Below, one piece after another: positions 1-9,539 of a stretch of DNA of 64,000 bases. The stretch spans positions 3,038,001 through 3,102,000 of the forward strand of contig NZ_CP032279.1 in NCBI RefSeq assembly GCF_001696615.3, written 5' to 3'. Both the position numbers and the translations under genes were made by a program. Below the pieces are notes generated by a model. It did not search any database. It was not told where the DNA came from and saw nothing but the letters and a program-made list of their open reading frames with translations. This stretch comes from Acinetobacter sp. WCHAc010034. Lineage in GTDB: Bacteria > Pseudomonadota > Gammaproteobacteria > Pseudomonadales > Moraxellaceae. Every line of letters starts with the position of its first letter. Within the stretch, counting starts at the first letter, position 1.

Positions 1-112
1 CGGCGGCTTGCACCGCTGCCTTGGCGGCGCCGGCCTGAATTAAGTCCGGCTGGCGGTTTAAACAACTGTATGTTTTTAAGGCTGAATCAATCAAAGTCTT
101 ATTGCGCAACAT
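1..112 (-). CDS. Partial unknown CDS, divergent from pheA
   Basis: An open frame runs leftward from an ATG at 110-112 off the window edge, giving 37 visible residues that begin MLRNKTLIDSALKTY and turn Ala-rich. It has no stop and its composition looks coding, but no clear Shine-Dalgarno sequence precedes it. If real, it shares the intergenic region with pheA in a divergent arrangement. Too little is visible to name a family, and a chance frame is possible. Confidence 0.4.
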   Translation of the reverse strand, partial: MLRNKTLIDSALKTYSCLNRQPDLIQAGAAKAAVQAA

Positions 113-120
113 TTGAAAGC

Positions 121-136
121 TAACTATTGTTATACT
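121..136 (+). promoter_or_regulatory. Extended -10 promoter of pheA
   Basis: TGTTATACT at 128-136 is a good extended -10 element (TG one base upstream of a TATACT hexamer), 34 bases before the pheA ATG. No good -35 lies at standard spacing, which is normal for extended -10 promoters. It probably drives pheA-hisC-tyrA/aroA. Confidence 0.5.
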
Positions 137-170
137 GTTTGCAACCACGTTTTTGAAGGGCGACATAACA

Positions 171-1280
171 ATGATCAATGACGATCAAAACACAACGGCT
201 TCTCCTGACCTAGCTCAAATCCGCGAAGATATTGACTCGGTTGATATGCAGATTCAGCAGCTGATTAACCGCCGCGCCAAGCTGGCGGAAGCGGTCGCAA
301 AAGCGAAATTCGCTGCCGAAGAGAACCCGCTGTTTTACCGTCCTGAACGTGAAGCGCAAGTTTTACGCAATGTTATGGATCGCAATGAAGGGCCATTGTC
401 AGATGTCACAATGGCGCGCCTGTTCCGCGAAATCATGTCCGCCTGCTTAGCGCTTGAAGCGCCGCAAAGCATCGCATTTTTAGGCCCTGTCGGCACCTAT
501 ACGCACTCCGCGGTTCTAAAGCATTTTGGGCAGGACGCCGTGGTGCGCCCGCTGCCGACCATTGATGAAGTGTTCCGCGAAGTTGAAGCCGGCAGCGCGC
601 ATTACGGTTTGGTGCCGGTGGAAAACTCCTCTGAAGGGGTGGTGAACCACACGCTGGACTGCTTTAAATCGTCGCACCTGAACGTGATTGGCGAAGTCGA
701 GCTGCGCATTCATCACCAGTTTTTAGTGTCGGAAAATACCCGCAAAGACAGCATTAAGCAGATTTATGCCCATCAGCAGACTTTGGCGCAATGCCGTGGC
801 TGGCTGGATGCGCACTATCCGGGCGTAGAGCGCGTTGCGCTCAGCTCAAATGCGGAAGCTGCGCGCCGCATCCGCAATGAATGGCATTCAGCAGCCATTG
901 CCTCTGAAGTAGCAGCCAATATCTACAATCTGGAAATCCTGCACGGCAATATTGAAGACAATCCGGAAAATACCACGCGCTTTCTGGTGATTGGCCGTGA
1001 AAAGATTCCGCAAAGCGGCAATGACAAAACTTCGCTGCTGATTTCGGCGCATGACCGCGCCGGCGCTTTGCTGGAAATTCTGGCGCCGTTTGCCAAGCAC
1101 AATATCAGCCTGACCAGCATTGAAACCCGTCCGGCGCTGCCTGAAAAATGGGCCTATGTGTTCTTTGTAGACTTGGAAGGGCATGTGGAGCAGGACAATG
1201 TCAAAGCTGCCATTGAGGAAATCCGCCCGCTGGTGAAGGAAATCCGCGTACTGGGTTCATATCCTATGGCTGTCCTGTAA
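171..1280 (+). CDS. pheA: Bifunctional chorismate mutase / prephenate dehydratase
   Basis: Cytoplasmic P-protein of phenylalanine synthesis: isomerises chorismate to prephenate and dehydrates it to phenylpyruvate. The 369 residues show an AroQ-type chorismate mutase domain at about 14-95, a prephenate dehydratase domain from the IAFLGPVGTYTHSA motif near 101 to TTRFLVIG near 275, and a C-terminal ACT domain (about 290-365, with ESRP-like IETRP) that gives phenylalanine feedback in the family. The ATG at 171 has GAAGGG ten bases upstream and was preferred to an in-frame TTG at 153. First gene of a three-gene aromatic block, 69 bases before hisC. Confidence 0.95.
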   Translation: MINDDQNTTASPDLAQIREDIDSVDMQIQQLINRRAKLAEAVAKAKFAAEENPLFYRPEREAQVLRNVMDRNEGPLSDVTMARLFREIMSACLALEAPQSIAFLGPVGTYTHSAVLKHFGQDAVVRPLPTIDEVFREVEAGSAHYGLVPVENSSEGVVNHTLDCFKSSHLNVIGEVELRIHHQFLVSENTRKDSIKQIYAHQQTLAQCRGWLDAHYPGVERVALSSNAEAARRIRNEWHSAAIASEVAANIYNLEILHGNIEDNPENTTRFLVIGREKIPQSGNDKTSLLISAHDRAGALLEILAPFAKHNISLTSIETRPALPEKWAYVFFVDLEGHVEQDNVKAAIEEIRPLVKEIRVLGSYPMAVL

Positions 1281-1349
1281 GCCGCAGCGGCGCTCAATTC
1301 TGCTGTGAAGCTGGGCGCCTTTATTACGTGAAATTATCGGAAGTGTAAA

Positions 1350-2441
1350 ATGACCTTTGTGCCAGCCAATCAGGGCATCGAAAAATTAAAGCCTTATCAA
1401 CCCGGCAAGCCGGTCAGCGAGCTTGAGCGTGAACTGGGGATTACTAATATCGTCAAATTAGCCTCAAACGAAAACCCTTTGGGCTGTTCTGATCAGGTGA
1501 AAAAGGCGGTTGCTGCTGAGCTTGCTGAAATTGGGCGCTATCCGGACGGCGGCGGCTTTATTTTAAAAGACCAGATTCAGGCGCAGTTCGGCTTTGGGCA
1601 TCAGCAGATTACCTTGGGCAATGGCTCAAACGACCTGCTGGAGATTTTTGCGCGGGCTTTTGTTTCCGAAAAAGATTCAGTAGTGTACAGCCAGCACGCC
1701 TTTGCAGTGTACGGCTTGGTGACGCAGGCGATTAATGCCGAAGCGCTTGAAGTGCCGGCCAAAGGCTTTGCGCATGACTTGGACGCGATGGCGGCCGCTG
1801 TTCAAGCCAATACCAAATTAATCTTCATTGCCAACCCGAACAATCCGACCGGCACATGGTTTGAAGAAGCCGAATTTGACGCCTTCATGCAGAAAGTGCC
1901 TGCCCATGTCATTGTGGTGCTGGATGAAGCCTATGTGGAATATTATCCGGAAAACTTCAACAGCCTGAAGTTTCTGGCGCAGTATCCGAACCTGATTGTC
2001 AGCCGAACCCTGTCCAAATGCTACGGCCTGGCGGCGCTGCGTGTCGGCTTTGCGCTGGCTTCGGTGGAAGTGACCGATTTCTTAAACCGCATCCGCCAGC
2101 CGTTCAACGTCAACCATTTGGCGATGGTGGCTGCTGTGGCTGCCCTGAAAGATGAAGCGTTCATTGAAAAATCCCGCGCCGTGAACAAAGCGGGCATGGC
2201 GCAGCTGCAGGCCGGTTTGGAACAGCTGGGCCTGAGCTATGTGCCTTCGCGCGCGAACTTTATTCTGGTTGATATTCAGGCCGACCCTGCGCAAACTTTC
2301 AATGACTTATTGAAACAAGGCGTGATTGTGCGCCCTGTCGGCATTGCCAGTCATCTCCGGGTGTCGATTGGCACCGAAGCGGAAAACGCGAAGTTTCTGG
2401 CCGCATTGGCGGAAGTTTTGGCTTTAGAGGTGCAAGCGTAA
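1350..2441 (+). CDS. hisC: Histidinol-phosphate / aromatic aminotransferase
   Basis: Fold-type I PLP aminotransferase of 363 residues in the HisC subfamily. It shows the NPNNPTG cofactor loop, DEAYVEY, and the PLP lysine in RTLSKCYGLAALRVGF (Lys223). HisC-type enzymes transaminate histidinol phosphate and often phenylpyruvate or hydroxyphenylpyruvate. Its place between pheA and tyrA-aroA suggests that the last step of Phe/Tyr synthesis is at least part of its job, as with HisC/HisHb homologues next to tyrA elsewhere. The stop is three bases before the tyrA-aroA ATG, so the two are co-transcribed. The substrate balance cannot be read from sequence. Confidence 0.9.
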   Translation: MTFVPANQGIEKLKPYQPGKPVSELERELGITNIVKLASNENPLGCSDQVKKAVAAELAEIGRYPDGGGFILKDQIQAQFGFGHQQITLGNGSNDLLEIFARAFVSEKDSVVYSQHAFAVYGLVTQAINAEALEVPAKGFAHDLDAMAAAVQANTKLIFIANPNNPTGTWFEEAEFDAFMQKVPAHVIVVLDEAYVEYYPENFNSLKFLAQYPNLIVSRTLSKCYGLAALRVGFALASVEVTDFLNRIRQPFNVNHLAMVAAVAALKDEAFIEKSRAVNKAGMAQLQAGLEQLGLSYVPSRANFILVDIQADPAQTFNDLLKQGVIVRPVGIASHLRVSIGTEAENAKFLAALAEVLALEVQA

Positions 2442-2444
2442 GTT

Positions 2445-4694
2445 ATGTCTCAGCCGCTGTTTGAAAAAGTCGCTTTTATTGGGCTAGGGCTGATTGGCTC
2501 AAGCCTGGCCCGCGTCATTGCCGCTGAAAATCTGGCAAAGCAGGTGGTTGCATCCACCCGCTCGCAAAAAACCTTGGAAGACGCCAAAGCCCTTGGCTTA
2601 ATCCAGCAGGGCTACAGCAATCCTGCCGAAGCGGTGCAGGGCGCTGACCTTGTGGTGCTGGCGCTGCCGGTGCGCGCAACGCAAAAAGTTCTGGAAATCA
2701 TCAAGCCTTATCTTGCCGAGCATGCCATTCTGACCGATGTCGGCAGCACCAAAGGCAATGTGGTGGCTGCCGCCGAAGCGGTGTATGGCGGCAATCTTCC
2801 GGCAGGCTTTGTGCCGGGCCACCCGATTGCCGGTTCAGAGCATACCGGCGTGCATGCCGGCACGGCGGATCTGTTTGCCAATCACAAAGTCATTCTGACC
2901 CCGCTGCCGAGCAGCGCGGACTGGGCGGTGCAAAAGCTGACTCAGCTGTGGCAGGCCGCCAAGGCGGAAGTGATTTGCATGGATGTGGAAAAGCACGATG
3001 AAGTGCTGGCGCATACCAGCCACCTGCCGCATTTAATGGCGTTCAATTTGGTGGAGCAGCTGGCCAACCGCGAAGACAATTTAGATATATTCCGTTATGC
3101 CGCCGGCGGCTTCCGCGATTTTTCCCGAATCGCGGCCAGCGACCCGCAAATGTGGCATGACATCTTTTTTGCCAATAAAAAGGCGATTTTAAATGCAGTC
3201 GACGGCTTTGAAAAACAGCTTGCGACTTTGCGCAAACTGATTGAGGATGAAAACTCGCAGGCGCTGATGGGCCTGCTCGGGCATGCTCAGGCGGCGCGCC
3301 AGCACTTCAATCATATGCTCGCCAACAAACCTCTGATGGAGAAAAACAAAGTGACGACACAGCAGTTCAGGATTTTACCGGGGCAGAAAGCGTTCCAAGG
3401 TAAGTTTAGCGTGCCAGGCGATAAATCTGTGTCGCACCGTTCCATCATGTTTGGCGCGATTGCGGAAGGCACCACGCATGTCACCGGCTTTCTTGAAGGC
3501 GAAGATGCTTTGGCGACTCTGCAGGCATTCCGCGATATGGGCGTAAGCATTGAAGGGCCGAAAAACGGTGAAGTGACGATTCACGGTGTCGGCATGCAGG
3601 GCCTGAAAGCGCCTGCGGGCGCGTTGTATATGGGCAATTCAGGCACCTCCATGCGCCTGCTGTCCGGCATGCTGTCTGCACAGCGCTTTGATTCGGTGAT
3701 GACCGGTGATGCATCGCTGTCCAAGCGCCCAATGGAGCGCATCGCCAAGCCTTTGCGTGAAATGGGCGCGCAGATTCAGACCACAGGCGAGCGCGGCACG
3801 CCGCCGGTTTCCATTACCGGCAGCCAGCCTTTAAAAGGCATTCAGTATGATTTGCCGATGGCTTCAGCACAGGTGAAATCAGGCATCCTGCTGGCCGGGC
3901 TTTGGGCGGAAGGTGAAACGTCAGTTACAGAGCCGGAGCCGACGCGCGACCATACAGAGCGCATGCTCCGCGCATTCGGCTATGAAGTGAAAACAGAAGG
4001 CAGCCGCATTTCACTGCAGGGCGGCGGAAAATTAACCGCAACTGAAATTCAGGTGCCGTCGGATATTTCCTCCGCAGCTTTCTTTATGGTGGGCGCGGCC
4101 ATTACCGAAGGTTCAGATGTGACGCTGGAAGCGGTCGGCATCAACCCGACACGCACCGGCGTGATTGAAATCCTGAAGCAGATGGGCGCTGACCTGACAG
4201 TTGAAAATGAGCGCATTGCCGGCGGCGAGCCGATTGCGGATATCCGCATCCGCGGCACGCGCACCTTGAAAGGCATTCACATGCCGGAAGATCAGGTGCC
4301 TTTGGCGATTGATGAATTCCCGGCATTGTTCATCGCCGCTGCATGCGCGGAAGGCCAAACGGTTTTGACTGGCGCCGCTGAGCTGCGCGTTAAAGAGTCT
4401 GACCGCATTCAAGTGATGGCGGATGGCCTGAAGATTATGGGCATTGACTGCACGCCAACGGATGACGGCATCATTATTGAAGGCAAAGGCAAGGCGGGCG
4501 ACTGGTCTGCAGTCTTTGGCGGCGGTGAAATTGAGTCGCATCATGACCACCGCATCGCCATGAGCTTTGCCATGGCGGGCCTGCGCACGGCTGGCGAGAT
4601 TAACATTTCCGGCACGGAAACCGTGGCGACCAGCTTCCCTACATTTACTGAGCTGGCTGCTCAGGCTGGATTGCCGATTCAGGTCACTGAATAA
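2445..4694 (+). CDS. tyrA-aroA: TyrA-AroA fusion: prephenate dehydrogenase / EPSP synthase
   Basis: Single 749-residue protein with two enzymes. The N-terminal part (about 1-290) is an NAD(P)-dependent prephenate dehydrogenase with Rossmann motif GLGLIGSSLAR and the GHPIAGSE signature. The C-terminal part (about 310-749) is 3-phosphoshikimate 1-carboxyvinyltransferase, with PGDKSVSHR, GNSGTSMRL, GDASLSKRPM, the PEP-site stretch ELRVKESDRI and DHRIAMSF. The AroA part resembles the class II (Bacillus/Agrobacterium-like) branch, but carries Gly at the position that is Ala in the tolerant CP4 enzyme. The fusion is known from Acinetobacter and relatives. A strong terminator follows. Confidence 0.95.
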   Translation: MSQPLFEKVAFIGLGLIGSSLARVIAAENLAKQVVASTRSQKTLEDAKALGLIQQGYSNPAEAVQGADLVVLALPVRATQKVLEIIKPYLAEHAILTDVGSTKGNVVAAAEAVYGGNLPAGFVPGHPIAGSEHTGVHAGTADLFANHKVILTPLPSSADWAVQKLTQLWQAAKAEVICMDVEKHDEVLAHTSHLPHLMAFNLVEQLANREDNLDIFRYAAGGFRDFSRIAASDPQMWHDIFFANKKAILNAVDGFEKQLATLRKLIEDENSQALMGLLGHAQAARQHFNHMLANKPLMEKNKVTTQQFRILPGQKAFQGKFSVPGDKSVSHRSIMFGAIAEGTTHVTGFLEGEDALATLQAFRDMGVSIEGPKNGEVTIHGVGMQGLKAPAGALYMGNSGTSMRLLSGMLSAQRFDSVMTGDASLSKRPMERIAKPLREMGAQIQTTGERGTPPVSITGSQPLKGIQYDLPMASAQVKSGILLAGLWAEGETSVTEPEPTRDHTERMLRAFGYEVKTEGSRISLQGGGKLTATEIQVPSDISSAAFFMVGAAITEGSDVTLEAVGINPTRTGVIEILKQMGADLTVENERIAGGEPIADIRIRGTRTLKGIHMPEDQVPLAIDEFPALFIAAACAEGQTVLTGAAELRVKESDRIQVMADGLKIMGIDCTPTDDGIIIEGKGKAGDWSAVFGGGEIESHHDHRIAMSFAMAGLRTAGEINISGTETVATSFPTFTELAAQAGLPIQVTE

Positions 4695-4725
4695 AAAATC
4701 TTGTAAAATTGAATATTTATTGAAA

Positions 4726-4755
4726 AACAGCCAAGCTTTTGCTTGGCTGTTTTGC
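4726..4755 (+). terminator. Terminator of the pheA-hisC-tyrA/aroA block
   Basis: Perfect 11-bp stem, AACAGCCAAGC at 4726-4736 and its complement at 4741-4751, with a TTTT loop and T residues after it. Confidence 0.85.
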
Positions 4756-4806
4756 GTTTATTGCTTATTCTAAAACCATAGAACAATAATGCCTTTGGAT
4801 AGAGCA

Positions 4807-5190
4807 ATGAGAAAATTACAATTTGCGGCGGACTGCAAGCATCAGGCTGAAACGGACGGCCGCTGCGCTGCGCAGAAGCAGGTCGCTGACTTGCTGGTCA
4901 GCCGGCTGGGCGAATACGGCTTCAAAACATTGCCGCAAAGCGGTGATCAAGTCGCAGTCAGTGTTGACAATCATGCACTGCCGCTGTCGATTACCTGCCA
5001 AGGCCATGATCAGGATGGCCAGCTGGTATGTGAAATCACCTCTTATCCAGATGAAGGCCAGGACTGGCTGGAGCGCATTACGGAACAGAGCCTGCTGAAT
5101 CAGCTGGCGCAGGCGGTTGAAAATACCTTGAAGGAAGATGAGTCATTCAGCAAGTTTCAGTGGAAGAACAGTCAAGATAAAAGCCTTTAA
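4807..5190 (+). CDS. Small conserved-looking protein of unknown function
   Basis: A 127-residue soluble protein beginning MRKLQFAADCKHQAE, with no signal peptide or membrane segment and no motif I recognise. It is rich in Gln, Asp and Glu. An in-frame ATG at 4789 would add six residues; neither start has a strong ribosome site, and GGATAGAG before 4807 is slightly better. The next gene starts 17 bases on, so the pair is probably co-transcribed and may work together. Confidence 0.7.
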   Translation: MRKLQFAADCKHQAETDGRCAAQKQVADLLVSRLGEYGFKTLPQSGDQVAVSVDNHALPLSITCQGHDQDGQLVCEITSYPDEGQDWLERITEQSLLNQLAQAVENTLKEDESFSKFQWKNSQDKSL

Positions 5191-5207
5191 AATTTAAAAA
5201 TAAGAAA

Positions 5208-6677
5208 ATGGCTTCTAAATTTTCACTTTATATTGCGGTATTTTTATTTTTCCTGTCGTGGTGCCTGCCTGCGTACGAAGGAGTGATCGGCGCAGGCGTC
5301 ATGCTGATGGCTTTCGCCTATCATTTCATGATTTTCCCTATACCTATCGTCTTTCCGGTCTGGGCAAATATATCTTTCTTGCTGGCCTGCAAGAACTATC
5401 AGCGCTATTCCTTGCAAAGCGAAAAAGGGCGGAATTATGCAGTAATTACCTTTGCGCTGATGCTGATCGGAGTTATCAGCGCATCATCGAAAATCAATGC
5501 GGGCGCATTGGTTTGGCTGTTATCGTCGATTTTTCTGCTGGCTTCATTGGGCTTTAAAAGAATTGCGGAAGCCCATGCGCGTATTCTGCTGCTGGGGCTG
5601 ATCATCCTTATACTGGCCGGCGCTTGTCTGCTGTATGTATATGAAAAAAAGCAGTCACGCTATCAAAGTCCCCGAAGCTTTGATTTGAAGCATTACCTGT
5701 TTAAGCCCAAAGACAGCCAAGCGGAGATCCCGCTGCTGACGCAGGTGCGGCAAAATAACGCTTACCGCATATCTCAGAAAATTCCTGCAGATCCTCAAGC
5801 GCTGGATTTGGCTTTTCTGCTGCAGGAAGCGATCGAGCTGGATTTTGGCGAAACTTTAGATATTCCAAGTAATAAAGATAAAAAACTGAACTGCAGCTTG
5901 AAGCCCAATCAGCAGCATGATTTATTTTATCCGCCTAAATACCTGCAGGATGGCTATGCCTGGATACGCTACTTTAATTCAGGCGATGTCGCCGTCGGTC
6001 ATCCCAGCGATGCGCAAGGCGCAGTCATTTACCACGCTAAAAATCTGGATCAGCAGCATACGCTGCTGCAGCTGATTCGGAAGTCAGATCAGCATGTGCT
6101 TTATGAACAAAAACTTTTGGTGGATTCCGGATTTAAAAAATGCAGCTACTTCCCCAAAGGCTATAAGCAGGAACTGAACGCTGTATTTGAGCTGGATGCC
6201 GGCAGCCCAGATCGGAAATTCGGCAGTTTCATTCCTCATGCAAGGCTGGATGAGCTGGAACAGCTGGCTGAACAGTGCAGCTGGAAAAAACTGGCGCACA
6301 ATACCTATGAGTTTGAGGGGAAAAGAATAAACTTTCTGGATACGAAAACCTTCAGTCCGCAGCTGCTATGCTCTGACAAGTATTTAGCGGTAGGGTCATT
6401 AACGGAATATCATGCGCAGGATATTGAAAACAGCTTGAAGATAGAAACTTTCCGGCGCGACACATTAGAGCCTGTGCCTTGCGGATTGGTGAGCTATAGG
6501 CTGAGTGACAGCCAAAAGCAGGCCTTTTATGCGGGAAAGCTGAAGATGGAGGTGCTGAAGGCCATTCAGGCAGATGAGTTTTATTCCCAAAATGACCGCT
6601 GTCCAGTCATAGAACTGCGTTTAAATGACGGTGAGGTAAAAACGGATAATAACTTTCTCAGCAAAAATAAAGAATGA
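5208..6677 (+). CDS. Membrane protein of unknown function
   Basis: 489 residues. The first about 145 contain four probable membrane segments (about 5-24, 28-60, 75-112 and 123-143). The rest is a soluble, charged domain of about 340 residues with several cysteines and no family motif I can name. The segment order suggests a membrane anchor with a large cytoplasmic or periplasmic C-terminal domain. It follows the 127-residue unknown gene by 17 bases. Function not inferred. Confidence 0.75.
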   Translation: MASKFSLYIAVFLFFLSWCLPAYEGVIGAGVMLMAFAYHFMIFPIPIVFPVWANISFLLACKNYQRYSLQSEKGRNYAVITFALMLIGVISASSKINAGALVWLLSSIFLLASLGFKRIAEAHARILLLGLIILILAGACLLYVYEKKQSRYQSPRSFDLKHYLFKPKDSQAEIPLLTQVRQNNAYRISQKIPADPQALDLAFLLQEAIELDFGETLDIPSNKDKKLNCSLKPNQQHDLFYPPKYLQDGYAWIRYFNSGDVAVGHPSDAQGAVIYHAKNLDQQHTLLQLIRKSDQHVLYEQKLLVDSGFKKCSYFPKGYKQELNAVFELDAGSPDRKFGSFIPHARLDELEQLAEQCSWKKLAHNTYEFEGKRINFLDTKTFSPQLLCSDKYLAVGSLTEYHAQDIENSLKIETFRRDTLEPVPCGLVSYRLSDSQKQAFYAGKLKMEVLKAIQADEFYSQNDRCPVIELRLNDGEVKTDNNFLSKNKE

Positions 6678-6801
6678 TGAAGAGCATCGGCAGCCGCTGA
6701 AGTGCGGCATTGTGCTTTTTCTAGCATATGCAATTTCGGCATTCCTATTGCGGAATCAAACCGCCGCTGCGGAAAAATCTGTGTTTGGCGGAAAGCCGGC
6801 C

Positions 6802-6830
6802 ATAAAAAAAGCCATGATCAACATGGCTTT
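6802..6830 (-). terminator. Terminator of the leftward alpha/beta hydrolase
   Basis: Stem AAAGCCATG at 6808-6816 with its complement at 6822-6830. Read on the minus strand, the second arm runs into seven T residues. Confidence 0.75.
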
Positions 6831-6856
6831 CAGCATTAAGCAGGCAACTTGCGCAT

Positions 6857-7489
6857 TCAGGCTGGAATCAAAAAGCGTGAAATCGCAATCCGCAGCTGCT
6901 TTAAATAGCCGGTAAAGAAATGGTTTGCTCCGGGCAGAACCGTCACCAGGTGGCGCTGCGGCTTGGCCCATGCAATCATATCCGGCAGCAGGGTCACTTC
7001 ATCGGCTTCGCCGTGAATGAACAGAATGTCGCCTTTAATGGCAGGCGTTACATAATGGCGCACGCCGGCAACAGTTGCAGTCGGCAAGCCACATAAAATA
7101 GTCTGCACCGGGCGCAATGCCTCAGGCAATGCATGGAAGCTTTTGGCCATGACATGCGCGCCAAAGCTGAAGCCGCCGGCATAGAACGGCAAGGCTGAAT
7201 GCAGATTGCGCGCATGCTCAATCAGCTGCAGAATGTCATCTGTTTCGCCATGGCCTTCATCATGAACGCCGGCGCTTTGGCCTGAACCGCGGAAACTTGG
7301 ACGGTAAACAATGCAGCCGGATTCCTGCAGCATTTGCGCAAGCAGGGCCGGAACCTTATGCTGCGGCGTGCCGCCTTGCAGAGGATGGGGGTGGCAAATA
7401 ACCGCGAATCCTTTCACTTCACCCTGTGGATAATCTACAAAAACTTCAATTTGGCCAGCAGCGCCCTGAATGAAAATTTGTTCAGACAT
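6857..7489 (-). CDS. Alpha/beta hydrolase, small serine esterase type
   Basis: 210 residues from the ATG at 7489; an upstream in-frame start at 7552 would add a hydrophobic leader but lacks a ribosome site. It shows the oxyanion region CHPHPLQGGT, the nucleophile elbow GGFSFGAHV (serine in GFSFG), a likely acid in IHGEADEV and the catalytic His in GANHFF near the C terminus. This matches the COG2945-type hydrolases, whose substrates are unknown. It is transcribed alone, with its own terminator, divergently from yaaA. Confidence 0.85.
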   Translation of the reverse strand: MSEQIFIQGAAGQIEVFVDYPQGEVKGFAVICHPHPLQGGTPQHKVPALLAQMLQESGCIVYRPSFRGSGQSAGVHDEGHGETDDILQLIEHARNLHSALPFYAGGFSFGAHVMAKSFHALPEALRPVQTILCGLPTATVAGVRHYVTPAIKGDILFIHGEADEVTLLPDMIAWAKPQRHLVTVLPGANHFFTGYLKQLRIAISRFLIPA

Positions 7490-7615
7490 AAAAAATAGAT
7501 TAGATAGCAGGAGAAAGGGCGCTATTCTACCGATATTGTTCAGCGAAAACACAGATTGGCAATAAAATAAGTCTACTGTTATAGTTTGATTACTTATATT
7601 TTAATCAAGTTATTT

Positions 7616-8398
7616 ATGCTCGCTCTTATTTCTCCAGCCAAAACACTCGATTACAGTACGGCATTGCCGACAGATAAAAGTACATTACCAAGACTGCTGG
7701 AGCATTCGCAAGCGCTTATCGACGTTAGTCGTAAGCTGTCTGCTTCAGATATCGCCAATTTAATGAGCGTCAGTGAAAAAATCGCCCATTTGAATGCTGA
7801 GCGCTTCAGAGACTGGCAGGCGGACTTGAATTTTTCCAATGCCCGCCAGGCGCTGTTCGCCTTCAAAGGCGATGTCTATACCGGCTTGGACGCCTACAGC
7901 CTGAATGCGCAGCAGATTGACAGCGCGCAGCAGCGCCTGCGGATGCTGTCCGGCCTGTACGGCCTGCTGCGCCCTCTGGATTTAATGATGCCGTACCGCC
8001 TGGAAATGGGCACCCGGCTGCAGAATCCGCGCGGCCATAATCTGTATGAATTCTGGGGCGATGAAATCACCCAAATGATCAATCAGGATCTGGCTGCCGC
8101 CGGTTCAGCGCTGCTGGTGAATATTGCATCGGATGAGTATTACAGGTCGGTCAAAGAGAGCAAAATTCAGGCGGAGATTATTAAGCCGGTATTTTTAGAC
8201 CAGAAAAATGGAAAGTATAAAGTCATCAGCTTTTATGCGAAAAAAGCCCGCGGCTTAATGGCGCGCTACATCATTGAAAACAAAATTGACCGTGCGGAAG
8301 CTTTAAAAGCTTTCAATGCCGGCGGCTATTATTTCGATGCGGACAGTTCGCTGCCAGGCGAGCTGGTGTTTAAGCGCGATGAACAGGCCGCCGCCTGA
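7616..8398 (+). CDS. yaaA: Peroxide stress protein YaaA (DUF328/UPF0246)
   Basis: 260 residues, full length for YaaA, opening with the family signature [10 protein letters not shown] and continuing with [11 protein letters not shown] and [12 protein letters not shown]. In E. coli YaaA lowers intracellular free iron and limits Fenton damage after peroxide stress, and the fold binds DNA. The ATG at 7616 is chosen because the signature follows it directly; an upstream in-frame start at 7586 would add ten residues not usual in the family. The HD-domain gene begins 21 bases after the stop. Confidence 0.93.
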   Translation: MLALISPAKTLDYSTALPTDKSTLPRLLEHSQALIDVSRKLSASDIANLMSVSEKIAHLNAERFRDWQADLNFSNARQALFAFKGDVYTGLDAYSLNAQQIDSAQQRLRMLSGLYGLLRPLDLMMPYRLEMGTRLQNPRGHNLYEFWGDEITQMINQDLAAAGSALLVNIASDEYYRSVKESKIQAEIIKPVFLDQKNGKYKVISFYAKKARGLMARYIIENKIDRAEALKAFNAGGYYFDADSSLPGELVFKRDEQAAA

Positions 8399-8419
8399 TC
8401 CAGTTTGGGAGCGCATTCA

Positions 8420-9052
8420 ATGCAGGACAGCCTGAAGCAGCTGAGGCGTCATTGGAAAGAGCTTTCCAAGCGCTGCGATTTTCCGGAGCAGCGCAGCCAA
8501 GCTGTTTTTCAGCTGCTGCAGCAGGCCTATGCTGAGCCGCAGCGCCATTACCATACGGCGCAGCACATTGCTGAATGCCTGGCGCTGTACAGCCAGATTC
8601 AGCATTTGCTGGACGATGTGCCAAGCCTGGCTCTGGCGCTGTGGTTTCATGATGCGGTCTATGACCCTCAAGCGCCTGACAATGAAGAGCGCAGCGCCGC
8701 TTTGATGATGCAGTCGTGCGCCGGCCTGCTTTCGGAGGCGCAGCTGCGTAAGGCATCCGCCTGGATTGCGGCCACCAAGCTGCATTCATACACCGATGAG
8801 CCGGATCTGCAGTACTTGCTGGATATTGATCTGGCGGTTTTGGCCGCCGGCGCTGCCCGTTTTGCGGAGTACGAAGCCCAAATCCGCAAGGAATATGCCT
8901 GGGTGGATGCCGCGCAGTATCAAAGGCGCAGGCGCGAAGTGCTTAGCGGTTTTTATCAGACTCAGCCTTTATACCAGACCGCGTATTTTCAGCAGCGCTT
9001 TGAGCGGCAGGCTAAGCGCAATTTAGCGGCGCAGCTGGTTCAGGAAAAATAA
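8420..9052 (+). CDS. Predicted metal-dependent HD-superfamily phosphohydrolase
   Basis: 210 residues from an ATG with GGGAG eight bases upstream. The metal-binding set is visible: H in RHYHTAQHI, the HD pair in WFHDAVYDP, and a later Asp in LDIDLAVLA. This matches the COG4339 group of predicted HD hydrolases; the substrate is unknown. It follows yaaA by 21 bases and is probably in the same transcript. Confidence 0.85.
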   Translation: MQDSLKQLRRHWKELSKRCDFPEQRSQAVFQLLQQAYAEPQRHYHTAQHIAECLALYSQIQHLLDDVPSLALALWFHDAVYDPQAPDNEERSAALMMQSCAGLLSEAQLRKASAWIAATKLHSYTDEPDLQYLLDIDLAVLAAGAARFAEYEAQIRKEYAWVDAAQYQRRRREVLSGFYQTQPLYQTAYFQQRFERQAKRNLAAQLVQEK

Positions 9053-9172
9053 GCCGGCTGCAGATTTCTCTCCTCAAAAAATAATTGAAAAAATATCCTT
9101 CCCTGCCACAAATAAAGCATTAAAAAGAACAGGAAATGTGACGTTAAGCGCATAGTGGGTTTTATTTTGTTA

Positions 9173-9178
9173 TTATAA
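9173..9178 (+). promoter_or_regulatory. Likely -10 box for the 62-residue membrane protein gene
   Basis: A TATAAT hexamer in a very AT-rich stretch, 37 bases before the chosen ATG. The -35 is unclear. Confidence 0.35.
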
Positions 9179-9214
9179 TGAAAAAAAATGTTAACAATAA
9201 AAAAAGGGATGGTT

Positions 9215-9403
9215 ATGAAAGGTCTGATGATTCCAATCTTTATCTTCCTCGTGGGCGTGCTCGGTTTTATGGTCTATAAGGATACCGAAACAAAAAAGCA
9301 GGCGGAACTGAACCGGCTGATTCATGAATCGTCGCAGCCGCACAGGCGCATTGCGCCCGGTCAGGGAATTCATGCTGAACATCTGGAAGCCGCGGAAAAT
9401 TAA
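9215..9403 (+). CDS. Small single-pass membrane protein
   Basis: 62 residues with one membrane segment (about 3-20, MIPIFIFLVGVLGFMVY), then a charged tail ending IHAEHLEAAEN. The ATG at 9215 is preferred because AAAAAGGGA precedes it at good spacing; in-frame ATGs at 9188 and 9209 are alternatives. No family recognised. It stands alone between the HD gene and a non-coding stretch. Confidence 0.6.
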   Translation: MKGLMIPIFIFLVGVLGFMVYKDTETKKQAELNRLIHESSQPHRRIAPGQGIHAEHLEAAEN

Positions 9404-9539
9404 GCGCAGCGCCGGGCAATGGTTTTCAGTTTTTTCTTTAGAAAATTGATATCTTTTAAATAAAACCAATATGTTAAATATATTTTATTTATCCAGAAAA
9501 TAAAATTTAGAAACAATAAAAATCAATGTGTTATAATTC

